A DNA stretch of 8,693 nt. Source: Candidatus Thorarchaeota archaeon. GTDB taxonomy: Archaea; Asgardarchaeota; Thorarchaeia; Thorarchaeales; Thorarchaeaceae. The stretch lies in assembly GCA_016839345.1 (NCBI GenBank), contig JAEOUL010000207.1:1-8693 (forward strand). The letters are read 5' to 3'. Below the pieces are notes generated by a model, which was given only the letters and a program-made list of their open reading frames with translations, was not told the origin of the DNA and did no database searches. Both the position numbers and the translations under genes were made by a program. This document shows, one piece after another, positions 1 to 5,225 of this stretch (within the stretch, counting starts at the first letter, position 1; every line of letters starts with the position of its first letter).

Positions 1-2
1 GA

Positions 3-749
3 ATGATGCGCCGAGTTGAAGAGCTTGAGTGGCGGCAGCAGACAGATCAGCTCACCAGAGATGAAGAGCTCACTATTGTTGAAGAGATTGCAAAAATAGA
101 AGCCAAACTTGTCAAGATTGGCCAGGAAAAGGAGAAACAAGACAAGATCAGCGAGCTGCGGAGGTTGGCCAGAAAGCTTAAGGAAGAAGCAACCGAGGCA
201 CATCAGAAAGTCATCGAACTCTCTGAGCAATCACAGATTCATCATCAAGAACTTGTGAGAATAAGACCAACTCTAGAAGAGTACAAGAAATCAGCAGACA
301 CTGCTCACAAGAATTTTGTCGAGTGGCTCAAGAAAGTCAAGGATGGCGAAGCGAAGCTCAAAGAGTTTCAAACCCAGATTGAAGACATTCAGGGTAAACT
401 CCGAAAGTTCACAGTAGAAAAACGAGATAGTGAACGTCAGGAGATGCGAGATCAACAAAAAGCGCAAGAACAAGAACGTACAGATGCCGCTGTAGAAAAG
501 CTGCAATCAGGTAAAAGACTCACTTTCGATGAGTTCATCCTAGCACAACGTCAAGTAACGGATGACAAAAAGAAATCCAAGAAAGGTAAGAAAAGAAAGA
601 AGGATACTACGTCTGAACCTGAACTGGAAGATGAAGCAGAAACTGTTGAAGCTTCCCCAATTGAAATGGAAGAACCAGCACTCGAGCTTGAGGGCAAAGA
701 ACCAAATGCAGCAGGCGATGAACCAACGGAAGATGTTACAGAGAAGTAA
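3..749 (+). CDS. Archaeal coiled-coil protein, COG1340-like (5' end outside window)
   Basis: This is the 3' part of a gene for a long, highly charged, almost wholly helical protein. The visible 248 residues are heptad-like coiled coil to about residue 155, with recurring segments rich in E, K, Q and L. A short conserved-looking motif follows at about 167-181 (GKRLTFDEF at its core), then a lysine patch near 190-202 and an acidic tail rich in E, P and A to the end. The order of coiled coil, GK-L--EEF motif and charged tail matches the archaeal uncharacterised coiled-coil family COG1340, which databases sometimes mislabel as phosphoserine phosphatase; no phosphatase motif is visible. The frame is open to the left edge and family members are usually longer, so the two adjacent ATGs at 3 and 6 are probably internal. 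Function is unknown; a scaffold or nucleic-acid-associated role would be a guess. Confidence 0.75.
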   Translation: MMRRVEELEWRQQTDQLTRDEELTIVEEIAKIEAKLVKIGQEKEKQDKISELRRLARKLKEEATEAHQKVIELSEQSQIHHQELVRIRPTLEEYKKSADTAHKNFVEWLKKVKDGEAKLKEFQTQIEDIQGKLRKFTVEKRDSERQEMRDQQKAQEQERTDAAVEKLQSGKRLTFDEFILAQRQVTDDKKKSKKGKKRKKDTTSEPELEDEAETVEASPIEMEEPALELEGKEPNAAGDEPTEDVTEK

Positions 750-757
750 TCTTCATC

Positions 758-774
758 ATGGGAATTACTCCCAT
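758..774 (+). other. Small intergenic hairpin
   Basis: ATGGGA and TCCCAT form a perfect 6-bp stem around the 5-base loop ATTAC, 8 bases after the stop of the coiled-coil gene. No T tract follows directly, so it is a weak terminator candidate. It could equally be an RNA processing or stability element between two genes on the same strand. Confidence 0.35.
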
Positions 775-791
775 ACAGGAAATCTGAATTT

Positions 792-798
792 AGGAGAG
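792..798 (+). promoter_or_regulatory. Ribosome binding site deciding the TTG start at 806
   Basis: AGGAGAG lies 7 bases before the TTG at 806 and is a good match to the anti-Shine-Dalgarno sequence. It supports a TTG start rather than the first internal ATG (codon 28), which would cut into the first membrane helix. Confidence 0.7.
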
Positions 799-805
799 AA
801 TATCA

Positions 806-2065
806 TTGAGTAGTAGAAGTCAAAGACCAGTCAGTAGACGTTCTGCTGCAACTATATTCTATTCTCTCGCACTCGGTTCTGGTGTCATGCGTACGTTTTC
901 AGTAGTCTTTGACATTATTGCACTCAATACTGTCACCATTGATTCTCTGACATATGGTTTTCTAGCACAGTGGACCAGTTTTGTAGTAACATTTCTATTG
1001 GTTGCTGTCCTAAGTATCAGAGTGTCCAAGAATGGAACAAAACGTGCTTTGGGTTACAATCTTGATCCTGATTTTGGCAAGCTACGTTTACTTCCTAGGA
1101 AGCCCATGCTCTATATTGTCACTGCTGGCATATTCGCTGGATTCTCAACTCTGTCATATTATGTGCTAGCTGGGTCTTCAGATGCTTCAACAGTTCTACC
1201 TTATGGACAACTTGTGATTATCTACCTCTTGATTGGAGATTTAATGGCCGAGAAAGACACACCAACCATCATCGAGGTACAATCAATCATATCTATTCTA
1301 TTTGGAGTCTTGTTAGTAGGTGCTACACCTGGCGGATTTGATCCTCTCACATTGTTAATTGTTCTGGGTCCGTTAAACATCTCATCAGCTTTAGTAACAT
1401 ATTTTCAGAGGATAACAAAACGATTCGAACTTCGCCCAGGTCTTCGTGTTGATTCATTGAATATGAGAGTTTGGAGTTTGCTTGTACTAAATCTAATTCT
1501 GAGTGCCTTCTCTTTACCTTTTTTGAGTCCAAGTTCTTGGGAAGTGATGGCTACAAGTTTTCTCTCTCTTTCTGGTTTGATGATTGGGACATCCCTTGCT
1601 ACATTCCTTTCTATTGTAATGTATATTCGAGCTCTCGGTAGAGGATCGATGGCTGTAGTCAATTCACTCTCAGCAATATCTGTAGTACTTGGTATTCCCA
1701 TAACAATTATTGGAAACCTCATACTTCCTGGAGCCTTTGGAGTGTTAGAATCAGATGCATTTCTCTGGACTTTGACGATATTTGGTGTAATTCTTGTTAT
1801 GATAGGTGTGATTGCACTTGAGGCATCGGATATCCGTTCTTTAGTTCTGATAAAAGTAAAGCCACAAACCGGAGACCTGTTACCTCAACTTTTTGACATT
1901 AAAGGTGTTGAAAAGGCAGCTGCCTTAGCGGGACCACATGACTACATCCTCTCGATTAAGAGTAGGAATCTTGCGAAGACACGGTCGATGATTTTAAAGA
2001 AAATCCAGAAAATCCCTGGAATTGATGATGTAGAGACCCTTGTAACAATCAAAGAGTATGGATGA
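806..2065 (+). CDS. DMT/EamA-like permease fused to a C-terminal Lrp/AsnC ligand-binding (RAM) domain
   Basis: This is a predicted polytopic membrane transporter of 419 residues. About ten hydrophobic segments are visible, roughly at residues 14-40, 50-71, 100-122, 128-147, 155-173, 180-202, 222-243, 248-278, 282-306 and 318-338, arranged as two halves of five as in the drug/metabolite transporter (EamA) superfamily. From about residue 342 the sequence turns soluble and has the pattern of the Lrp/AsnC effector domain: a beta strand (LVLIKV), a helix, GVEKAAALAGPHDYIL (the G-x-x-D-Y turn at 376-380), a helix, then PGIDDVETLVTI. In Lrp-type regulators this domain binds amino acids and oligomerises; here no helix-turn-helix is present. 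The natural inference is a permease whose activity is gated by, or which senses, a small ligand on the cytoplasmic side. The transported substrate cannot be read from the sequence. The TTG start is chosen from the AGGAGAG at 792-798. The next gene overlaps the last 8 bases, suggesting translational coupling. Confidence 0.75.
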   Translation: MSSRSQRPVSRRSAATIFYSLALGSGVMRTFSVVFDIIALNTVTIDSLTYGFLAQWTSFVVTFLLVAVLSIRVSKNGTKRALGYNLDPDFGKLRLLPRKPMLYIVTAGIFAGFSTLSYYVLAGSSDASTVLPYGQLVIIYLLIGDLMAEKDTPTIIEVQSIISILFGVLLVGATPGGFDPLTLLIVLGPLNISSALVTYFQRITKRFELRPGLRVDSLNMRVWSLLVLNLILSAFSLPFLSPSSWEVMATSFLSLSGLMIGTSLATFLSIVMYIRALGRGSMAVVNSLSAISVVLGIPITIIGNLILPGAFGVLESDAFLWTLTIFGVILVMIGVIALEASDIRSLVLIKVKPQTGDLLPQLFDIKGVEKAAALAGPHDYILSIKSRNLAKTRSMILKKIQKIPGIDDVETLVTIKEYG

Positions 2066-2339
2066 TAAACAAAAGGAATTGAGAAAAATGACTGACAAAG
2101 TATTGGCATATGTGCTTATGGAAATCGAAATCGGCAAGACCGACGAGGTTGTTGATCAACTTAGACATATATATGAAGCAACAAAAGTGGCTGTTACAAC
2201 TGGTTCATATGATATTGTAGTGTTACTAGAAGTAGATAACTTGGAACACCTTTATGAGCTGACAGTTAGACGTATCCACAAGATTGCTGGAATCAAACAC
2301 ACTCAGACTGCAGTCGTTGAAAAGATCATATCTACCTAA
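2058..2339 (+). CDS. Stand-alone Lrp/AsnC ligand-binding (RAM) domain protein
   Basis: This small cytoplasmic protein consists of a single alpha/beta effector domain of the Lrp/AsnC type without the DNA-binding helix-turn-helix. The visible pattern is AYVLMEIEIGKTDEVVDQL, then VAVTTGSYDIVVLLEV (the typical G-x-Y-D turn at residues 49-52), a helix, and IAGIKHTQT before the last strand. Such domains normally form dimers or larger rings and bind amino acids or related ligands at the subunit interface. The ATG at 2058 overlaps the end of the upstream permease-RAM gene by 8 bases. An alternative ATG at 2088 (codon 11) has AAAGGA 10 bases before it and starts just ahead of the domain, so the true protein may be 83 residues. 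Because the upstream permease ends in a homologous domain, the two may form mixed oligomers; that is inference. A metabolic-enzyme regulator acting elsewhere is the alternative. Confidence 0.8.
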   Translation: MDDKQKELRKMTDKVLAYVLMEIEIGKTDEVVDQLRHIYEATKVAVTTGSYDIVVLLEVDNLEHLYELTVRRIHKIAGIKHTQTAVVEKIIST

Positions 2340-2366
2340 GTAAAGTTTGCTTTCCTCGTTAATCAC

Positions 2367-2375
2367 GTTTTTATT
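2367..2375 (+). promoter_or_regulatory. Weak T-rich element, possible terminator tail or TATA element
   Basis: GTTTTTATT lies in the 74-base gap between the RAM gene and the ABC ATPase, about 40 bases before the TTG at 2414. It could be a U-tract terminator for the RAM transcript or a TATA-like element for the ABC pair. No strong hairpin accompanies it; the nearby GTCC/GGAC arms at 2392-2403 are only 4 bp. Confidence 0.25.
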
Positions 2376-2413
2376 GCCTCGCGACATTGGTGTCCTAAGG
2401 GACGTGGTTTAAA

Positions 2414-3358
2414 TTGGATGAGGTAACAATTTCTGGTCTTACGAAGAATTTCGGAGATTTAGTCGCTGTCGACCACATGGAACTCAGTGTTCCTGAGGGT
2501 ACAATATTCGGATTGCTGGGGCCAAACGGAGCTGGTAAGTCAACAACAACGCGACTTCTGAGTACCTTGCTAAAGCCAACCGAAGGAACGGCCAGTGTTG
2601 GTGGATTTGACATTATTGCCAATCCTGTGCGTGTCCGTGAGATTACTGGTGTACTACCTGAGGAAGGCAATCACACATTGTATCCCTCTCTTTCAGCTTT
2701 CGAGAATCTGCAATATTTTGCTCGACTCTACGAAGTACCTGAAGAGGAAATTCCAGAGAGAATCGAGGAGCTTCTTACTTTTATGGATTTGTGGGAACGA
2801 CGTGATGACAAAGCGGGTGAACTCTCTACAGGGAACCGACAACGTCTAGCTCTGTGTCGTGCTATTCTCCACCGGCCTAAAGTTCTCCTCTTAGATGAGC
2901 CGACTTCTGCTCTTGATCCAATTGCAGCAAAACGTGTTCGAGATCTCATACTGAATCTCGCTGAACGGTACAAACAGACCTTCTTCATAAACAGTCACAA
3001 CCTGCCTGAGGTTCAAAGAGTATGTGATCGGATTGCAATTATTGATGAGGGCAAAATCATCCTTCAGGGGAATACTCAGGAGCTTCGTTCCAAACTTCTT
3101 ACGAAGCAGGAGTTCAGAGTACGAATAGTTGGAGATGTTATGAAAGCGGAGTCAATTGCTAAATCGCAGCACTTTGTTGAAAATATCAGGTCTGAGATTG
3201 ATTCGATTATTCTGACAATTGAAGATCCTATTGAGAATAACTCAGCTCTCATGCAAGCCCTTTTGTTTGCTGGAATAAAGATAGTTGAGTTCTCTGAAGA
3301 GGAGGCTACACTAGAAGACCTCTATCTGGAGGTCTTGAAGGGAGGTGCTGCGGAATGA
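2414..3358 (+). CDS. ABC transporter ATP-binding protein (NatA/CcmA-like, exporter type)
   Basis: This is the nucleotide-binding subunit of a two-gene ABC-2 exporter, acting at the cytoplasmic face of the membrane. In the 314 residues the Walker A motif GPNGAGKST is at 36-44, the signature loop is LSTGN at 137-141 followed by RQRLALCRA, Walker B LLLDEP is at 158-163, the D-loop SALD at 165-168, and the H-switch His at 195. The Q-loop position reads LPEEG near 81-85, so a Glu stands where most ABC proteins have Gln. The region from about 230 to the end is a small alpha/beta extension of the kind seen in NatA-type ATPases (DUF4162-like). Length and layout are normal for the family. The TTG at 2414 is chosen because it precedes the first strand directly; the nearby ATG at 2418 is out of frame. 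The stop overlaps the permease start as ATGA. The exported substrate is not evident. Confidence 0.93.
   Translation: MDEVTISGLTKNFGDLVAVDHMELSVPEGTIFGLLGPNGAGKSTTTRLLSTLLKPTEGTASVGGFDIIANPVRVREITGVLPEEGNHTLYPSLSAFENLQYFARLYEVPEEEIPERIEELLTFMDLWERRDDKAGELSTGNRQRLALCRAILHRPKVLLLDEPTSALDPIAAKRVRDLILNLAERYKQTFFINSHNLPEVQRVCDRIAIIDEGKIILQGNTQELRSKLLTKQEFRVRIVGDVMKAESIAKSQHFVENIRSEIDSIILTIEDPIENNSALMQALLFAGIKIVEFSEEEATLEDLYLEVLKGGAAE
3341..3347 (+). promoter_or_regulatory. Ribosome binding site of the ABC-2 permease
   Basis: GGAGGTG, a near-perfect Shine-Dalgarno sequence inside the end of the ATPase gene, sits 7 bases before the permease ATG. It shows that the permease is translated from the same message and fixes its start. 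Confidence 0.85.
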
Positions 3359-4104
3359 GTCGATGGATGACTGTTGCAAAGACTGACTTCAAAAATGCAC
3401 TTGATCTGAAATTTGTCAAAATGGGACTCATTCTCTCAGTTGCATTTGGTCCTATCATTGTTATTCTGATGGTTGGAGGATTAGCACTGGTCGTGCCACC
3501 TACTGAATTTGAAATGGTAATGTTATATCTAGGTCCAATAGTCCCTGCATTTCTGGGAATTTTCGCAATAATTCCCACTACGATGATATCTGCAAATGCA
3601 CTTGTTGGGGAGCGAGAAATGAATACATTGGAACCTCTTCTCTGCACTCCACTCACTGATCGAGAGCTACTCTGGGGGAAGACAATGGCTGGTGCCATTC
3701 CAAGTCTAATAATTCTTGGTGTAAGCACAGCAATCTCAGTAGTTAGCATTGCAATCCTCACAGTGGCAGTTGGTATGCCTATGGTGATCATATTAGATCT
3801 CCCCGGACTATTCCTGCTTTCTACTGCAGTCCCTCTGATGATATTCGCAGTGGTAGCAGTTATGATAATTGTCAGTGGTCGGGTGACTAGGGTATACGAA
3901 GCTTATCAACTCACAACAGGGGTTGTAATGGTATTCATCATCCCTATGATTTTGCCAATGCTGGGCATTGAGACTGGGGGTGTTGGGGATTTGGTGTGGT
4001 TCTCTAACATCATCACCCTGATATTCGCCGCTATCTTGTTTGTAGTTGGATGGGCATTTGCACTGCGGCTGTTCAACAGAGACAAATTGGTGTCAATGGT
4101 TTAA
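3355..4104 (+). CDS. ABC-2 type permease, partner of the upstream ATPase
   Basis: This is the membrane subunit of the exporter, 249 residues with six likely membrane segments at roughly 22-45, 53-76, 112-137, 143-170, 185-202 and 215-235. Between the second and third segments is the characteristic ABC-2 cytoplasmic motif GEREMNTLEPLLCTPLTDRELLWGK (given here in parts: GEREMNTLEPLL near 86-97, then TPLTDRELLWGK), the coupling region that contacts the ATPase in NatB-like permeases. The protein begins with a short amphipathic cytoplasmic helix. Its ATG overlaps the ATPase stop (ATGA) and has a strong ribosome binding site. One permease with one ATPase implies a homodimeric transporter. The substrate could be a drug, lipid-linked molecule, ion or peptide; the sequence does not decide. 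No other exporter component is adjacent, and the operon ends at a hairpin right after the stop. Confidence 0.9.
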   Translation: MSRWMTVAKTDFKNALDLKFVKMGLILSVAFGPIIVILMVGGLALVVPPTEFEMVMLYLGPIVPAFLGIFAIIPTTMISANALVGEREMNTLEPLLCTPLTDRELLWGKTMAGAIPSLIILGVSTAISVVSIAILTVAVGMPMVIILDLPGLFLLSTAVPLMIFAVVAVMIIVSGRVTRVYEAYQLTTGVVMVFIIPMILPMLGIETGGVGDLVWFSNIITLIFAAILFVVGWAFALRLFNRDKLVSMV

Positions 4105-4105
4105 G

Positions 4106-4146
4106 GATGAGCGGTATGCTGCCGCTCATCTCTATTCTATTTTCTT
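4106..4146 (+). terminator. Hairpin terminator between convergent genes
   Basis: GATGAGCGG (4106-4114) and CCGCTCATC (4122-4130) form a perfect 9-bp stem with a 7-base loop (TATGCTG). A pyrimidine-rich tail TCTATTCTATTTTCTTC follows on the plus strand. It starts one base after the permease stop, and its other arm ends one base before the stop of the convergent gene at 4132, so it fills the whole gap. The T-rich tail is only on the plus side, so it fits best as the terminator of the ABC operon; for the minus-strand gene it offers only the stem. Confidence 0.7.
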
Positions 4147-4656
4147 CAGACCCTTTGGATAGCGCCCCGCGAGGTCTCTGTAGATTGCTTTGAACCTTGA
4201 GAGCTCTTCCTTATGCTTGTGTTGGACGTTTCCGATTTCCTTCGCAGGCACACCGACTACTATCCTCTCATCTGGAATCTCAAACCGAGCTCTAACAACA
4301 GCACCCTCTCCGACAATACACCATTGACCCACAACTGCATAATCAGATACGATTGCTCGCATTCCTATGACTGCATCATCCTTGATTGTCGCATTATGGA
4401 CAATACTTCCATGACCCAGAGTGACATTGTTTCCAATCACTGTGATTTCATCTGGTCGCGCATGAATGATGACATTGTCCTGCACACTGCAGCCATCACC
4501 AATTTTGATTTCTCCGTAGTCGCCCTTGACAACAGCTCCTGGAGCGATATAGCATTCTTCCCCAATTGTCACTTTTCCAATGACGGAGGCTGAACTGCTT
4601 ACATATGATGACTTCCCGATTTTTGGAACTCTACCTTCGAACTCATAGACAGCCAT
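4132..4656 (-). CDS. Gamma-carbonic anhydrase-like hexapeptide-repeat protein (YrdA/PaaY/CamH type)
   Basis: This 174-residue protein belongs to the left-handed beta-helix, trimeric gamma-carbonic anhydrase family. Imperfect hexapeptide repeats run from about residue 13 to 140 (patterns such as VIGKVTIGEECYIAPGAVV and VIGNNVTLGHGSIV), followed by a C-terminal helix (KHKEELSRFKAIYRDLA) that packs along the helix in the family. The three zinc/iron-ligand histidines are present at 65, 82 and 87 (VIIHA and LGHGSIVH), and Q59-D60 match the conserved QDN that precedes the first ligand. The usual Arg of the RGD-type motif is Lys here (KGD at 44-46). The acidic loop with the proton-shuttle Glu of Methanosarcina Cam is absent, as in CamH and YrdA relatives, many of which have little or no measured carbonic anhydrase activity. 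Activity is therefore uncertain; a metal-binding trimer is well supported. AGGATGGTG lies just before the ATG. It is divergent from the gene at 4798. Confidence 0.9.
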   Translation of the reverse strand: MAVYEFEGRVPKIGKSSYVSSSASVIGKVTIGEECYIAPGAVVKGDYGEIKIGDGCSVQDNVIIHARPDEITVIGNNVTLGHGSIVHNATIKDDAVIGMRAIVSDYAVVGQWCIVGEGAVVRARFEIPDERIVVGVPAKEIGNVQHKHKEELSRFKAIYRDLAGRYPKGLKKIE

Positions 4657-4688
4657 AGAAACACCATCCTTTTTCCCGACGAACTCAG

Positions 4689-4713
4689 TTATTAGCTTGA
4701 AGGTAGCTGATAA
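4689..4713. repeat. Inverted repeat in divergent promoter region, possible operator
   Basis: TTATTAGCT (4689-4697) and AGCTGATAA (4705-4713) are inverted copies with a single G-T mismatch (wobble in RNA) around a 7-base centre. The element lies 33-57 bases upstream of the gamma-carbonic-anhydrase-like ATG (minus strand), in a 141-bp gap between two divergent genes, so a dimeric regulator site over the minus-strand promoter is plausible. A leader RNA hairpin is the alternative. Confidence 0.4.
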
Positions 4714-4725
4714 TAGGTTTTCACA

Positions 4726-4762
4726 CTCTCCGAAACGTTAATGTTCTGGCTTTCCAAACGTT
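4726..4762. repeat. Tandem direct repeat CTYTCC(G)AAACGTT upstream of the gene at 4798
   Basis: CTCTCCGAAACGTT (4726-4739) and CTTTCCAAACGTT (4750-4762) are direct repeats differing by one base and a one-base gap; each holds the self-complementary core AACGTT. The cores are 23 bases apart, close to two helical turns, and the second copy abuts a TATA-like TTCTATAT at 4761-4768. This arrangement suits a regulator binding just upstream of TFB/TBP, but no protein is known for it here. Confidence 0.4.
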
Positions 4763-4768
4763 CTATAT
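4761..4768 (+). promoter_or_regulatory. TATA-like element before the gene at 4798
   Basis: TTCTATAT is centred about 33 bases before the TTG start, which predicts a transcript beginning near 4790 with a very short leader. In that case the AGAGGA at 4783-4788 would lie at or before the transcript start and might not be used as a ribosome binding site. Confidence 0.4.
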
Positions 4769-4797
4769 CGTCACTACTCGGTAGAGGATGCTAAACC

Positions 4798-5181
4798 TTG
4801 AATGATGAAGATATTTCCGTCTTTCCAATTCTACGAGGAGAGTCCGTCAGCGAGAGTGGAGAGTTTTCCGGCAAAGCTGTACTTGTTTGTAAACCTGAGG
4901 ATCTAAAACAGGAATGGGCGAAGGATTCCATCGTAATACTCCACCATGATTTGGAATCGTATTTCAATGAAAACCCTGCTACTCTTGATTCTCTCTTTGA
5001 GAAAGTACCAGTCGTTCTCGCAGAATTCGGAGAATCGATAAGTCAATTTGCTACTATTGCCACTCAACATAGCGCAATAGCAGTGATAAAACTCATTGAC
5101 GCTACACATGTTCTTGAGAATGATATGCATATCCGCGTGGAAGCAATCGAGAATCAAGGAGATGTGTTCTTCATCGATTAG
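4798..5181 (+). CDS. Small protein resembling the PEP-utilising enzyme mobile (swivelling) domain, catalytic His replaced
   Basis: This 127-residue soluble protein fits the phosphohistidine swivelling domain found in PEP synthase, pyruvate phosphate dikinase and PTS enzyme I. It has an initial strand region with GEFSGKAVLVCKPEDL (21-36), the part that normally reads G-x-a-x-G-x-v-v-v---edl. VVLAEFGESISQFATIATQHSAIAV (72-96) then aligns without gaps to the family pattern A-I-V-T-D-x-G-G-x-T-S-H-A-A-I-V-A-R, and a final ENDMHIRVEAIENQGDVFFI fits the G-x-x-V-x-V-D---G-x-V end. The phosphorylated His of the TSH motif is Gln83 here, and the second Gly is Glu79, so phosphotransfer through this site is not expected. 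No nucleotide-binding or PEP-binding domain is attached. The TTG start at 4798 is the only initiation codon that keeps the first strand. It is probably a binding or regulatory derivative; the family call rests on pattern only. Confidence 0.6.
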   Translation: MNDEDISVFPILRGESVSESGEFSGKAVLVCKPEDLKQEWAKDSIVILHHDLESYFNENPATLDSLFEKVPVVLAEFGESISQFATIATQHSAIAVIKLIDATHVLENDMHIRVEAIENQGDVFFID

Positions 5182-5190
5182 TATTTCAAA
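5182..5190 (+). promoter_or_regulatory. Weak TATA-like element before the membrane protein gene
   Basis: TATTTCAAA, starting one base after the stop at 5181 and about 40 bases before the ATG at 5226, would give a transcript start near 5212 and a leader containing AAGG at 5218-5221. The match is weak, and read-through from the upstream gene is equally possible. Confidence 0.25.
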
Positions 5191-5225
5191 TCAAATCTGA
5201 AAGCCGCGTAAAACATCAAGGCTTT

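Noticed and set aside
562..813. Plus-strand reading frame of 83 codons across the end of the coiled-coil gene
   Set aside because: It is in another frame of the Lys/Glu-rich tail and has low-complexity composition; no start signal, and it runs into the ribosome binding site and start of the next gene.
2392..2403. GTCC/GGAC inverted repeat just upstream of the ABC ATPase start
   Set aside because: Only 4 bp arms with a 4-base spacer; expected by chance at this length and not placed convincingly relative to a promoter.
3306..3791. Minus-strand frame of 161 codons opposite the ABC-2 permease
   Set aside because: The plus strand carries a well-supported permease with coupling motif and ribosome binding site; the antisense frame is Ile/Thr/Arg-rich as expected from complementing membrane codons.
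4213..4593. Plus-strand frame of 126 codons opposite the gamma-carbonic-anhydrase-like gene
   Set aside because: It is antisense to clear hexapeptide repeats, with residues that reflect the repeats' complement; no start signal or domain pattern.
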